Origin: an uncultured Oscillibacter sp.
Lineage (GTDB): Bacteria; Bacillota; Clostridia; Oscillospirales; Oscillospiraceae
Length of the DNA stretch: 5,137 bases
Assembly (NCBI GenBank): GCA_900548505.1
Contig: URKI01000085.1
Span: 1 to 5,137 of the forward strand
Direction: 5' to 3'
This document shows positions 1 to 4,461 of the stretch, one piece after another. Position 1 is the first letter of the stretch; each line of letters starts with the position of its first letter. The position numbers were made by a program, and so were the translations under genes. Below the pieces are notes generated by a model. The model was not told where the DNA came from and ran no database searches. It worked only from the letters and a program-made list of their open reading frames with translations.

Positions 1-1
1 G

Positions 2-35
2 GTCTCGTGGGCTCGGAGATGTGTATAAGAGACAG
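2..35 (+). other. Nextera/Tn5 read-2 adapter (sequencing artefact)
   Basis: These 34 bases match, from memory, the Illumina Nextera read-2 transposase adapter. The last 19 bases (17-35) are the Tn5 mosaic end, finishing in TATAAGAGACAG. Genomic sequence starts at 36, exactly where the cyclase-family reading frame resumes. It is library-preparation sequence left at a contig or read end and not a resident transposon: there is no transposase gene, no second end and no target duplication. Confidence 0.97.
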
Positions 36-110
36 GGAGAAAGCGGGGCGGGGGGTGCCGGGGTAGACGAAAGTTTCCGGCGAGATGGTGTGAGTCAGGT
101 CGATAATCAT
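36..110 (-). CDS. Cyclase-family protein, 5' fragment (kynurenine formamidase-like)
   Basis: Only the first 25 codons are present, because the gene runs into the adapter. The ATG is at 110-108 and the fragment begins MIIDLTHTIS and continues through FVYPGTPRP. The IDLTHTIS...VYPGTP pattern is the usual N-terminus of the cyclase / kynurenine formamidase (KynB-like) family, metal-dependent hydrolases acting on amides or related substrates. The metal-binding HGGTHxDxPxH-type motif lies further on and cannot be checked, so the substrate is unknown. A strong ribosome binding site (118-125) sits 7 bases before the ATG and overlaps the mnmG stop codon; the intergenic gap is 13 bases. It is therefore probably the third gene of the operon and translationally coupled to mnmG. 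Truncation is artificial. The family call rests on a short stretch but the match is characteristic. Confidence 0.75.
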
Positions 111-117
111 TGGGCAA

Positions 118-125
118 TCCTTCCT
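118..125 (-). promoter_or_regulatory. Ribosome binding site of the cyclase-family gene
   Basis: Read on the minus strand this is AGGAAGGA, ending 7 bases before the ATG at 110-108. It overlaps the TAG stop of mnmG (126-124), so ribosomes finishing mnmG can reinitiate directly. It supports the tiny 25-codon fragment as a genuine gene start. Confidence 0.8.
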
Positions 126-2010
126 ATTGATTAGTATCGGTCTTGTCGCGTTCCAGATAGATCATCAAGGCTGTGAGGTCCGCCGGGGAGACACCGCTGA
201 TCCGGGAGGCCTGTCCCAGATCCAGCGGCTGCACGGCGGAGAGCTTTTCCCGGGCCTCCAGGCGTAAACCCTGGATGGCGCTGTAATCCAGCCCGGGGGG
301 CAGCTTGCGGGATTCCATTTTCTGAAAATCCTCCACCTGCTTTTGCTGGCGGCGGATATAGCCTTCATATTTTACGCTGATCTCCACCTGCTCGGCGGTG
401 TCCGCCGGCAGGTCCGGCCGGCCCGGATCGAAGGGGGCCAAGTCAGCATAATGGAGCTGGGGCCTACGCAGCAGGGAGAGGAGCGAGGCTCCGTCCCCTA
501 CGTCGGCGGTGCCCTTTTCCTCCAGCAGGGCGGAAAGGGCCGGGGACGGCGCCACGCCCGTGTGGGTCAGTCGGCGGATCTCCGCCTCCACGGCGCTGCG
601 CTTTTCCTCCACCCGGGCTAGCTGCTCGTCGGACACCAATCCGATCTCCCAGCCCCGGCGGGCAAGGCGCAGGTCGGCGTTGTCCTGGCGCAGCACCAGG
701 CGGTATTCGCTGCGGGAGGTCATGATGCGGTAGGGCTCATTGGTGCCCTTGGTCACCAGGTCGTCAATGAGGGTACCGATGTAGCTCTCCGACCGGGAGA
801 GCAGGAACGGGGTCTGGCCCCGGAGCTTCCTGGCGGCGTTGACGCCGGCCACAAAGCCCTGCACGGCGGCCTCCTCGTAGCCGGAGGAGCCGTTGAACTG
901 TCCGGCGCCGTAGAGGCCGGGCACGGCTTTTACCTCCAGTGTGGGGGCCAGAGCCAATGGGTCGATGCAGTCGTATTCGATGGCGTAGGCGGGGCGGGTC
1001 ATGACGGCCCGGCGCAGTCCCGGCACGCTGTGGAGCATTTGGACCTGGATCTCCTCCGGCATGGAGGAGGAAAAGCCCTGGATGTAAAGTTCCTCGGTGT
1101 CCAGCCCCATGGGCTCCACAAAGAGCTGATGGCGGAGCTTGTCCGGAAAGCGGACGATCTTTGTTTCAAAGGAGGGGCAGTACCGGGGACCCACGCCCTC
1201 AATGAGGCCGGAGTACATGGGGGCCTTGTCCAGGTTCTCCTGGACGATGCGCTTGGTCTCCTCCGTGGTCCAGGTGAGATAGCACACGGCCCGGTTTTCC
1301 GGCGGCGCCGTGGTGGAATAGGAAAAAGGAACGGGCAGCTCGTCGCCGCTCTGGAGCTCCATCTCATCAAAGTCCACGGTGGCGGCGTGTACCCGGGGGG
1401 GCGTGCCGGTCTTGAACCGGCGCAGGGGAAGTCCCAGCCGCCCCAGGGCATCGGTCAGGCGGAGGGCGGCGTGCATGCCGTCAGGCCCAGAGGACTCCAC
1501 GCACTCGCCGATGATGGTGCGGCCGGAGAGGTAGGTGCCTGTGGCCAGAATGGCGGCCTTTACGGTGAATACCGCGCCGGTGGAGAGCACCACGGCGCTT
1601 ACGGCGCCGTGTTCCGTGCGGAGGTCCACCACCTCGCCCTGGCGGACGGTCAGGTGGGGCGTGGTCTCCAGCACATGCTTCATGTACGCCTGGTACTTCC
1701 GCCGGTCCGCCTGGGCCCGGAGGCTCCAAACAGCGGGGCCCTTGCCCTTGTTCAAAAGCCGGTACTGGATGCAGCATGCATCCGCGGCCCGGGCCATCTC
1801 GCCGCCCAGGGCGTCCAGCTCCCGGACCAGGTGGCCCTTGCCGGTGCCGCCGATGGCCGGGTTGCAGGGCATGTTGCCCACAGCGTCCAGATTGATGGTG
1901 AAGATCACGGTGTCAAGGCCCAGCCGGGCGGCGGCCAGTGCCGCCTCGATGCCTGCGTGGCCTGCGCCGATGACGGCAATATCAAATTGTCCCGCGGGAA
2001 ATTCGCTCAT
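124..2010 (-). CDS. mnmG: tRNA uridine-5-carboxymethylaminomethyl(34) synthesis enzyme MnmG
   Basis: MnmG (GidA) works with the GTPase MnmE in the cytoplasm to install carboxymethylaminomethyl or aminomethyl groups at C5 of the wobble uridine of certain tRNAs, using FAD, NADH and methylene-tetrahydrofolate. The 628-residue product has the family's normal length. Visible landmarks are the FAD dinucleotide fold GAGHAG (15-20), CNPAIGGTGKGHL (49-61) with Cys49, KTGTPPR (200-206), RYCPS (276-280) with Cys278, FNGSSGYEEAAVQG (372-385), and the C-terminal KYEGYI (547-552) of the helical MnmE-binding region. Cys49 and Cys278 match the two functionally important cysteines of E. coli MnmG. The ATG at 2010-2008 is preceded by GAGG at 2019-2016, overlapping the stop of the phosphoesterase gene, with only 7 bases between genes. 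mnmE and rsmG, frequent neighbours in Firmicutes, are absent here. No frameshift or missing motif is seen. Confidence 0.98.
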   Translation of the reverse strand: MSEFPAGQFDIAVIGAGHAGIEAALAAARLGLDTVIFTINLDAVGNMPCNPAIGGTGKGHLVRELDALGGEMARAADACCIQYRLLNKGKGPAVWSLRAQADRRKYQAYMKHVLETTPHLTVRQGEVVDLRTEHGAVSAVVLSTGAVFTVKAAILATGTYLSGRTIIGECVESSGPDGMHAALRLTDALGRLGLPLRRFKTGTPPRVHAATVDFDEMELQSGDELPVPFSYSTTAPPENRAVCYLTWTTEETKRIVQENLDKAPMYSGLIEGVGPRYCPSFETKIVRFPDKLRHQLFVEPMGLDTEELYIQGFSSSMPEEIQVQMLHSVPGLRRAVMTRPAYAIEYDCIDPLALAPTLEVKAVPGLYGAGQFNGSSGYEEAAVQGFVAGVNAARKLRGQTPFLLSRSESYIGTLIDDLVTKGTNEPYRIMTSRSEYRLVLRQDNADLRLARRGWEIGLVSDEQLARVEEKRSAVEAEIRRLTHTGVAPSPALSALLEEKGTADVGDGASLLSLLRRPQLHYADLAPFDPGRPDLPADTAEQVEISVKYEGYIRRQQKQVEDFQKMESRKLPPGLDYSAIQGLRLEAREKLSAVQPLDLGQASRISGVSPADLTALMIYLERDKTDTNQ

Positions 2011-2015
2011 ACAAA

Positions 2016-2019
2016 CCTC
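2016..2019 (-). promoter_or_regulatory. Ribosome binding site of mnmG overlapping the upstream stop
   Basis: The minus strand reads TGAGG across 2020-2016, so the GAGG core shares bases with the TGA stop of the metallophosphoesterase gene. It lies 5 bases before the mnmG ATG. This arrangement favours coupled translation of the two genes. Confidence 0.6.
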
Positions 2020-2878
2020 ACTGCGCCCCGGTGTGCAGCGTCAGCACCGCCACCTCCGGCCGGTTGAACAGGCGGAAGGACGGCCCGGAGTTGCCAAGAC
2101 CCCGGGTGACGAACAGCGTGGCGCCGTTTTCGTAGTAAAGCCCCGCCGTGTAGGAGGGGAAGAGTTTGAGATCATGGGAGATGAGCCCGTCGGTGAAGGG
2201 CAGGCGGATGATGCCGCCGTGGGCGTGGCCGGAGACCACCAGATCCGCCCCCAGCAGGCTGTACTGCCCGGCGAAGCGGCCGTTGCGGTGGGCCAGCAGG
2301 ATCCAGAAGGGGTCGCCCCACTTCTGGGCGATTTCTCCGGCCAGAGTCTCGGGGGACTTCTGGTCGGCGTAGCCGTTGGGGTCGTCGATGCCGGCCAGGA
2401 CGATGGTGTCCCCGGACCGCTCCAGCGTCACCGCCTGGTTGGAGAGCACGGTGACGCCGTTTTCCGTCAGGGCCTTTTTCAAAGCGGGCACGTCTCCCAA
2501 TGCCCACTCGTGGTTGCCGGTGACATAGTAGGTGGGGGCGATGGCGCTGAGGCCTGCGGCGATGGACGCGGCATACCCCTCCGGCAGGGGGCGGTACTGG
2601 TCCAGCAGGTCGCCCACCAGGAAGATGTATTCCGGCGACTGCTCCGCCACCGTCTCCAGAAGCGTTTCGTTGTCCCGGCCAAACTGGGCGGAGTGCAGAT
2701 CGCTGAGCACCACGACCCGGCAGCCGTCAAAGCCCGGGGGAAGGGTGGGGAACGCCGGGTCAAACTGCTTTACTACCAGCGTGGCGTTGTTCCACCAAAG
2801 AAAAACGGCCACCAGAATGACCGCCATGAACAGCCGTGCCGCCCGGAAGGAGCGGCGCAGTCGTCTTTTTTTTGCCAT
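2018..2878 (-). CDS. Membrane-anchored metallophosphoesterase (YkuE/YaeI-like)
   Basis: The 286-residue product is a calcineurin-type metallophosphoesterase that should use two metal ions to hydrolyse phosphate esters; the substrate cannot be told. Metal-ligand motifs appear in order: SDLH (59-62), GD (89-90), GNHE (121-124), AHRN (196-199) and GHAHGG (217-222). The N-terminus is very basic (KKRRLRRSFRAAR, 3-15) and followed by one hydrophobic segment (about 16-29), suggesting a catalytic domain held on the outer face of the membrane. RRSF (8-11) partly resembles a twin-arginine motif. I chose the ATG at 2878 because GAGGAGG lies 8 bases upstream; a 12-codon extension to a GTG at 2914 lacks a ribosome binding site. 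It is the first gene of the operon with mnmG. Related proteins include YkuE of Bacillus and YaeI of E. coli, but orthology is not established. Confidence 0.9.
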   Translation of the reverse strand: MAKKRRLRRSFRAARLFMAVILVAVFLWWNNATLVVKQFDPAFPTLPPGFDGCRVVVLSDLHSAQFGRDNETLLETVAEQSPEYIFLVGDLLDQYRPLPEGYAASIAAGLSAIAPTYYVTGNHEWALGDVPALKKALTENGVTVLSNQAVTLERSGDTIVLAGIDDPNGYADQKSPETLAGEIAQKWGDPFWILLAHRNGRFAGQYSLLGADLVVSGHAHGGIIRLPFTDGLISHDLKLFPSYTAGLYYENGATLFVTRGLGNSGPSFRLFNRPEVAVLTLHTGAQ

Positions 2879-2886
2879 AGATGCGG

Positions 2887-2893
2887 CCTCCTC
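2887..2893 (-). promoter_or_regulatory. Ribosome binding site deciding the phosphoesterase start
   Basis: The minus strand reads GAGGAGG, ending 8 bases before the ATG at 2878-2876. It sets the start 12 codons inside the longest possible reading frame. Confidence 0.85.
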
Positions 2894-2940
2894 AGCCGCC
2901 AATGTAAAAAACACAGGAAATGTGTAAAAAACGTGTGAAC

Positions 2941-2956
2941 CATGGCCCCAGCCATG
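2941..2956 (-). promoter_or_regulatory. 5'-end hairpin in the operon leader
   Basis: CATGGC and GCCATG form a perfect 6-bp inverted repeat around a 4-base loop. If transcription starts near 2958, as the -10 element predicts, this hairpin is at the very 5' end of the mRNA. It could protect the transcript from 5'-end decay or act as an operator at the start site; both ideas are inference. Confidence 0.5.
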
Positions 2957-2964
2957 TATGGAAC

Positions 2965-2973
2965 ATTATAACA
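2965..2973 (-). promoter_or_regulatory. Extended -10 promoter of the phosphoesterase-mnmG operon
   Basis: The minus strand reads TGTTATAAT, a perfect TGn extended -10 with consensus TATAAT at 2970-2965. No good -35 is visible 17 bases upstream (CGCCAC), which is acceptable for an extended -10 promoter. The predicted start is near 2958, giving a leader of about 80 bases. Confidence 0.7.
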
Positions 2974-3126
2974 TAAGAGAGATTGCCGTGGCGAGAGAAA
3001 AAATAGACAAAGAAGTGCGTCAAACAGCGGAAAAATCCCGTGGAGTGGGCGATTGATCCACCTAAAACGTCGGAGCGGCGGGCCGGGCCCAAAAGGCCCA
3101 GGAAAGGAGTATGTCAAATCTGCATA

Positions 3127-3144
3127 AAATTATGTTAATAATTT
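3127..3144. repeat. AT-rich inverted repeat upstream of the small-peptide promoter
   Basis: AAATTAT (3127-3133) and ATAATTT (3138-3144) are a perfect 7-bp inverted repeat around GTTA. An overlapping repeat CATAA/TTATG lies at 3123-3134. The block is 21 bases upstream of the -35 region, in A/T-rich sequence, which suits either an UP-type element for RNA polymerase or a repressor/activator site. A chance AT-rich match cannot be excluded. Confidence 0.4.
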
Positions 3145-3165
3145 GTGAAATAAAGAGAAAAACAC

Positions 3166-3193
3166 TTGCGGTGCAAAAAAAGCGTGGTATACT
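3166..3193 (+). promoter_or_regulatory. Extended -10 promoter of the small-peptide gene
   Basis: A -35-like TTGCGG (3166-3171) is separated by 16 bases from TATACT (3188-3193), which carries the TGn extension (TGG, 3185-3187). Transcription should start near 3200, about 12 bases before the ribosome binding site. The A-rich sequence upstream may strengthen it. Confidence 0.75.
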
Positions 3194-3211
3194 ATAAACA
3201 GAACAAATGAG

Positions 3212-3219
3212 AAAGGAGG
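3212..3219 (+). promoter_or_regulatory. Ribosome binding site of the small-peptide gene
   Basis: AAAGGAGG is almost fully complementary to the 16S rRNA 3' end and lies 7 bases before the ATG at 3227. Three in-frame ATG codons (3221, 3227, 3230) follow; the first is only one base away, too close to be preferred. Confidence 0.8.
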
Positions 3220-3226
3220 AATGGCT

Positions 3227-3307
3227 ATGATGCAGTGGAACCGTGCGTTTGACGACGTGGACGATCTGATCTTTATGGATTGTGACTGGAGCAAGAGCGA
3301 TCGATAA
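3227..3307 (+). CDS. Acidic 26-residue small peptide, function unknown
   Basis: I do not recognise this peptide. It begins MMQWNRAFDD and contains VDDLIFMDCDWSK before ending SDR and TAA at 3305-3307. It has seven Asp, two Trp and one Cys, with clear net negative charge and a short hydrophobic patch (LIFM). There is no signal peptide, membrane segment or run of one amino acid that would suggest an attenuator leader. The gene has its own extended -10 promoter, a near-ideal ribosome binding site 7 bases upstream of this ATG, and an intrinsic terminator starting 20 bases after the stop, giving a transcript of about 158 bases. ATG 3221 would add two residues and ATG 3230 would remove one. Alternatives are a dual-function small RNA or an RNA whose ORF is incidental. 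The complete signal set makes translation likely. Confidence 0.6.
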   Translation: MMQWNRAFDDVDDLIFMDCDWSKSDR

Positions 3308-3326
3308 AAATTGAGTCGGGAAGGAA

Positions 3327-3357
3327 CCACGCCAGGCAAGGGCGTGGGCTTTTTTCT
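3327..3357 (+). terminator. Intrinsic terminator of the small-peptide unit
   Basis: CCACGCC (3327-3333) pairs perfectly with GGCGTGG (3341-3347) around a 7-base loop, followed by GC and then TTTTTTCTT (3350-3357 region). This is a classic Rho-independent terminator 20 bases after the peptide stop codon. Confidence 0.88.
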
Positions 3358-3360
3358 TAT

Positions 3361-3417
3361 TAGGACGATTCCGCAGGGACGAAGCACGGCCGTGACGCCG
3401 CCGCCCCGGCGGAGCAG
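3361..3417 (+). ncRNA. Possible structured RNA segment between two terminators
   Basis: This GC-rich stretch lies between the first terminator and a second one and has no supported ORF. It holds a 10-bp perfect palindrome CACGGCCGTG (3385-3394) and a hairpin in which GACGC (3394-3398) pairs with GCGTC (3417-3421), enclosing CCGC/GCGG (3401-3404 and 3409-3412). The outer arm overlaps the base of the second terminator stem, so the two could compete. I match it to no known riboswitch or small RNA and see no separate promoter; it may just be a read-through 3' region. Confidence 0.3.
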
Positions 3418-3455
3418 CGTCTGCCGCCTTGGGTGGCAGGCGATTTTTTCTTTTT
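3418..3455 (+). terminator. Second intrinsic terminator
   Basis: An 11-bp stem with two G-U pairs forms between CGTCTGCCGCC (3418-3428) and GGTGGCAGGCG (3432-3442) around a TTG loop. It is followed by ATTTTTTCTTTTT (3443-3455). It would stop transcripts reading through the first terminator and insulate the lipoprotein gene downstream. Confidence 0.85.
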
Positions 3456-3467
3456 AAAAGCAACAAA

Positions 3468-3498
3468 ATATGGAAAAATTCGTGGATTTTTTCCATAT
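3468..3498. repeat. 31-bp near-perfect inverted repeat before the lipoprotein gene
   Basis: Two 14-base arms (3468-3481 and 3485-3498, outer sequence ATATGGAAAAA / TTTTTCCATAT) match at 13 of 14 positions around GTG. No T-tract follows on the plus strand, so it is not a normal terminator. It ends 4 bases before the TGn of the predicted -10 and covers the -35 region, so a repressor-type operator is the simplest reading. A 5' leader hairpin is possible if transcription begins further upstream. Confidence 0.6.
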
Positions 3499-3502
3499 GT
3501 CA

Positions 3503-3511
3503 TGATAGGAT
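3503..3511 (+). promoter_or_regulatory. Possible extended -10 promoter of the lipoprotein gene
   Basis: TGATAGGAT gives TGn plus TAGGAT (3506-3511). The -35 position (TGGATT, 3483-3488, spacer 17) is weak and lies inside the inverted repeat. The start would be near 3518, about 50 bases before the ATG. The -10 match is moderate, so this is tentative. Confidence 0.4.
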
Positions 3512-3568
3512 GGACATAGAAAAAGAAAGCGGGGCGAGGGAGCGGCCCGCTGCGGGGAGGCGTGTGTG

Positions 3569-4180
3569 ATGCGGATGAAAAAGATCGTGATCCTGGGTCT
3601 GACGCTGGCGGCCGTGTGGGCCTTTGCCGCCGGCTGTGCCGATGGGGACGAGGCCCCTGTCCAGGAGCGGGGCGAGCTGTCCGCCGCCCGCACCCAGGAG
3701 GAGTCCCGCCCCCTGACGGAGGAGGAAGTCCTCTCCGCCTACGACCGGGCAGTGACGGTGTGCGGCTGGTTCCAGCTTTCCACGCTGCCCTGCGGTGAGG
3801 AGGGGCTGAATGTGGACGGAGACGTCTACTACCCGGTCCGCTCCGACGGGCTGGAGACGCTGGAGGACCTGCAGATCTACCTGCGGGGCAGCTTTTCCCA
3901 GGAGCTGGCGGAGCAGCTTCTGAGCACCGGCGGCGACGCCCCGCTGTACCGGGACATTGACGGGGCGCTGTACGTGCGGCCGGTGTCCAGATCCCGGGAC
4001 CCGCTGCGGGGCAATGTGGAGCTGCGGGTGGAGCAGACCGGCGATACCGCCTATACGGTCAACGCGGCGGTGGAGCTGCTGGACGAGGACAAGACGGTCT
4101 CCGGCGTGGAGTACTGGTCGTTCCCCTATGAGCTGGTGGATGAGCGGTGGGTGTTCACCCGGTTCCAGCTGGTGTACTGA
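3569..4180 (+). CDS. Putative lipoprotein, possibly IseA/YoeB-like
   Basis: The 203-residue product starts with a lipoprotein signal peptide: basic MRMKK, a hydrophobic stretch (6-21), then AAGC with the lipidated Cys at 23. The mature protein should be tethered to the outer face of the membrane. An acidic linker (about 24-45) precedes a globular domain with LTEEEVLSAYDRA, a VDGDVYYPVR segment, LEDLQIYLRGSFSQELAEQLL, and a strand-rich end finishing WVFTRFQLVY. This order recalls the IseA/YoeB family, extracellular inhibitors of DL-endopeptidases that cut peptidoglycan; I judge that by pattern only. Start: GGGGAGG (3554-3560) is 8 bases before the ATG at 3569; a GTG at 3566 is possible but closer. 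It seems monocistronic, with terminators on both sides. GC-rich codon use resembles its neighbours. Confidence 0.85.
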   Translation: MRMKKIVILGLTLAAVWAFAAGCADGDEAPVQERGELSAARTQEESRPLTEEEVLSAYDRAVTVCGWFQLSTLPCGEEGLNVDGDVYYPVRSDGLETLEDLQIYLRGSFSQELAEQLLSTGGDAPLYRDIDGALYVRPVSRSRDPLRGNVELRVEQTGDTAYTVNAAVELLDEDKTVSGVEYWSFPYELVDERWVFTRFQLVY

Positions 4181-4207
4181 GCCCGTGTGCCAAAAAAATT
4201 TTGATGT

Positions 4208-4248
4208 GCCGTCCCGGAGGGTGTCTTTCCGGGGCGGCCTTTTTTGTT
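4208..4248 (+). terminator. Intrinsic terminator after the lipoprotein gene
   Basis: An 11-bp stem with one G-U pair forms between GCCGTCCCGGA (4208-4218) and TCCGGGGCGGC (4228-4238) around a 9-base loop, followed by C and TTTTTTGTTT. An A-rich tract on the left (4192-4204) means it might also work weakly on the opposite strand. Confidence 0.9.
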
Positions 4249-4279
4249 TCAGGTGAGGAGTGTGGAAATCCGCGTAAAC

Positions 4280-4310
4280 GGGGAAAAACAAGGGGAAAAT
4301 CCGGGGAAAA
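4280..4310. repeat. Three phased GGGGAAAA direct repeats
   Basis: GGGGAAAA occurs at 4280-4287, 4292-4299 and 4303-4310, spaced 12 and 11 bases apart, roughly one helical turn. They sit 80-110 bases upstream of the hppA promoter in otherwise gene-free sequence. Intrinsic curvature, a protein-binding array or chance purine richness are all possible. Confidence 0.6.
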
Positions 4311-4361
4311 AGTATCCGCTCGGAAAAACGCAAATAAAAGGTAAAGAAAGGGTTTACGGCG

Positions 4362-4371
4362 TTTGCGCAAA
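4362..4371. repeat. 10-bp perfect palindrome upstream of the hppA promoter
   Basis: TTTGCGCAAA is its own reverse complement and lies 18 bases before the predicted -35 of hppA. Its position would suit a transcription factor site, but no factor is identified. Confidence 0.4.
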
Positions 4372-4389
4372 AAATTGCCAAACAATTAC

Positions 4390-4417
4390 TTGAAAAAACA
4401 TCTGTGTGTGCTAAAAT
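4390..4417 (+). promoter_or_regulatory. Promoter of the membrane pyrophosphatase gene
   Basis: TTGAAA (4390-4395) is separated by 16 bases from TAAAAT (4412-4417), which carries the TGn extension (TGC, 4409-4411). Transcription should start near 4424, giving a leader of about 38 bases with AAGGAG at 4446-4451. A-tracts upstream may enhance it. Confidence 0.75.
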
Positions 4418-4461
4418 GATAGAACACTGCAAAACACAAAGCGAGAAGGAGAGGAAGAAGC

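Larger units (their letters stand above)
2879..3165. other. Divergent intergenic region
   Basis: This spacer separates the minus-strand operon from the plus-strand small-peptide unit. It contains the operon leader and promoter (about 2879-2973), a stretch near 3000-3110 with two weak hairpins (GTGGA/TCCAC at 3040-3061 and GGGCC/GGCCC at 3085-3099) and an AT-rich dyad (3118-3165). I see no convincing gene here. Confidence 0.6.
4249..4389. other. Gene-free spacer upstream of hppA
   Basis: Purine-rich on the plus strand, with the GGGGAAAA repeats, a GTAAA/TTTAC inverted repeat (4341-4357) and the TTTGCGCAAA palindrome. The open frames crossing it on either strand lack ribosome binding sites and recognisable protein features. 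Confidence 0.6.

Noticed and set aside
17..35. Tn5 mosaic end as evidence of a resident transposon
   Set aside because: It is part of a full sequencing adapter at the very edge of the window, so it is a library artefact.
1030..2067. 345-codon open frame on the plus strand inside the mnmG region
   Set aside because: It is antisense to conserved MnmG motifs, rich in Gly, Ala and His, and has no recognisable family signature.
2879..2914. 12-codon N-terminal extension of the phosphoesterase to a GTG start
   Set aside because: There is no ribosome binding site before the GTG, and the extension would translate through GAGGAGG, which is perfectly placed for the internal ATG.
1535..2938. 467-codon open frame on the plus strand, antisense to mnmG and the phosphoesterase
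   Set aside because: It lies opposite two clearly recognised genes, crosses their junction, has low-complexity Gly/Ala/Val/Gln-rich composition and shows no domain. It is a GC-driven shadow frame.
3085..3099. GGGCC/GGCCC hairpin as a terminator
   Set aside because: Neither strand has a T-tract after the stem and it is short; there is no gene ending there.
3111..3197. 28-codon plus-strand ORF (starts MSNLHKIM) after AAAGGAG
   Set aside because: The ribosome binding motif is only one base from the ATG, the ORF overlaps the small-peptide promoter and the dyad, and no promoter or terminator fits it.
3361..3455. Known riboswitch (ZTP/pfl-like ending) in the structured segment
   Set aside because: The CCGCC...GGG stretch loosely recalls the conserved 3' end of that motif, but the required upstream conserved elements are not present and the bases are explained by the terminator stem.
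3566..3568. GTG as start of the lipoprotein
   Set aside because: It is directly followed by an ATG at 3569 with better spacing (8 bases) from GGGGAGG; the difference is one residue.
3500..4432. 310-codon open frame on the minus strand opposite the lipoprotein gene
   Set aside because: It runs through a terminator and promoter region and mirrors the lipoprotein codons; no ribosome binding site or domain supports it.
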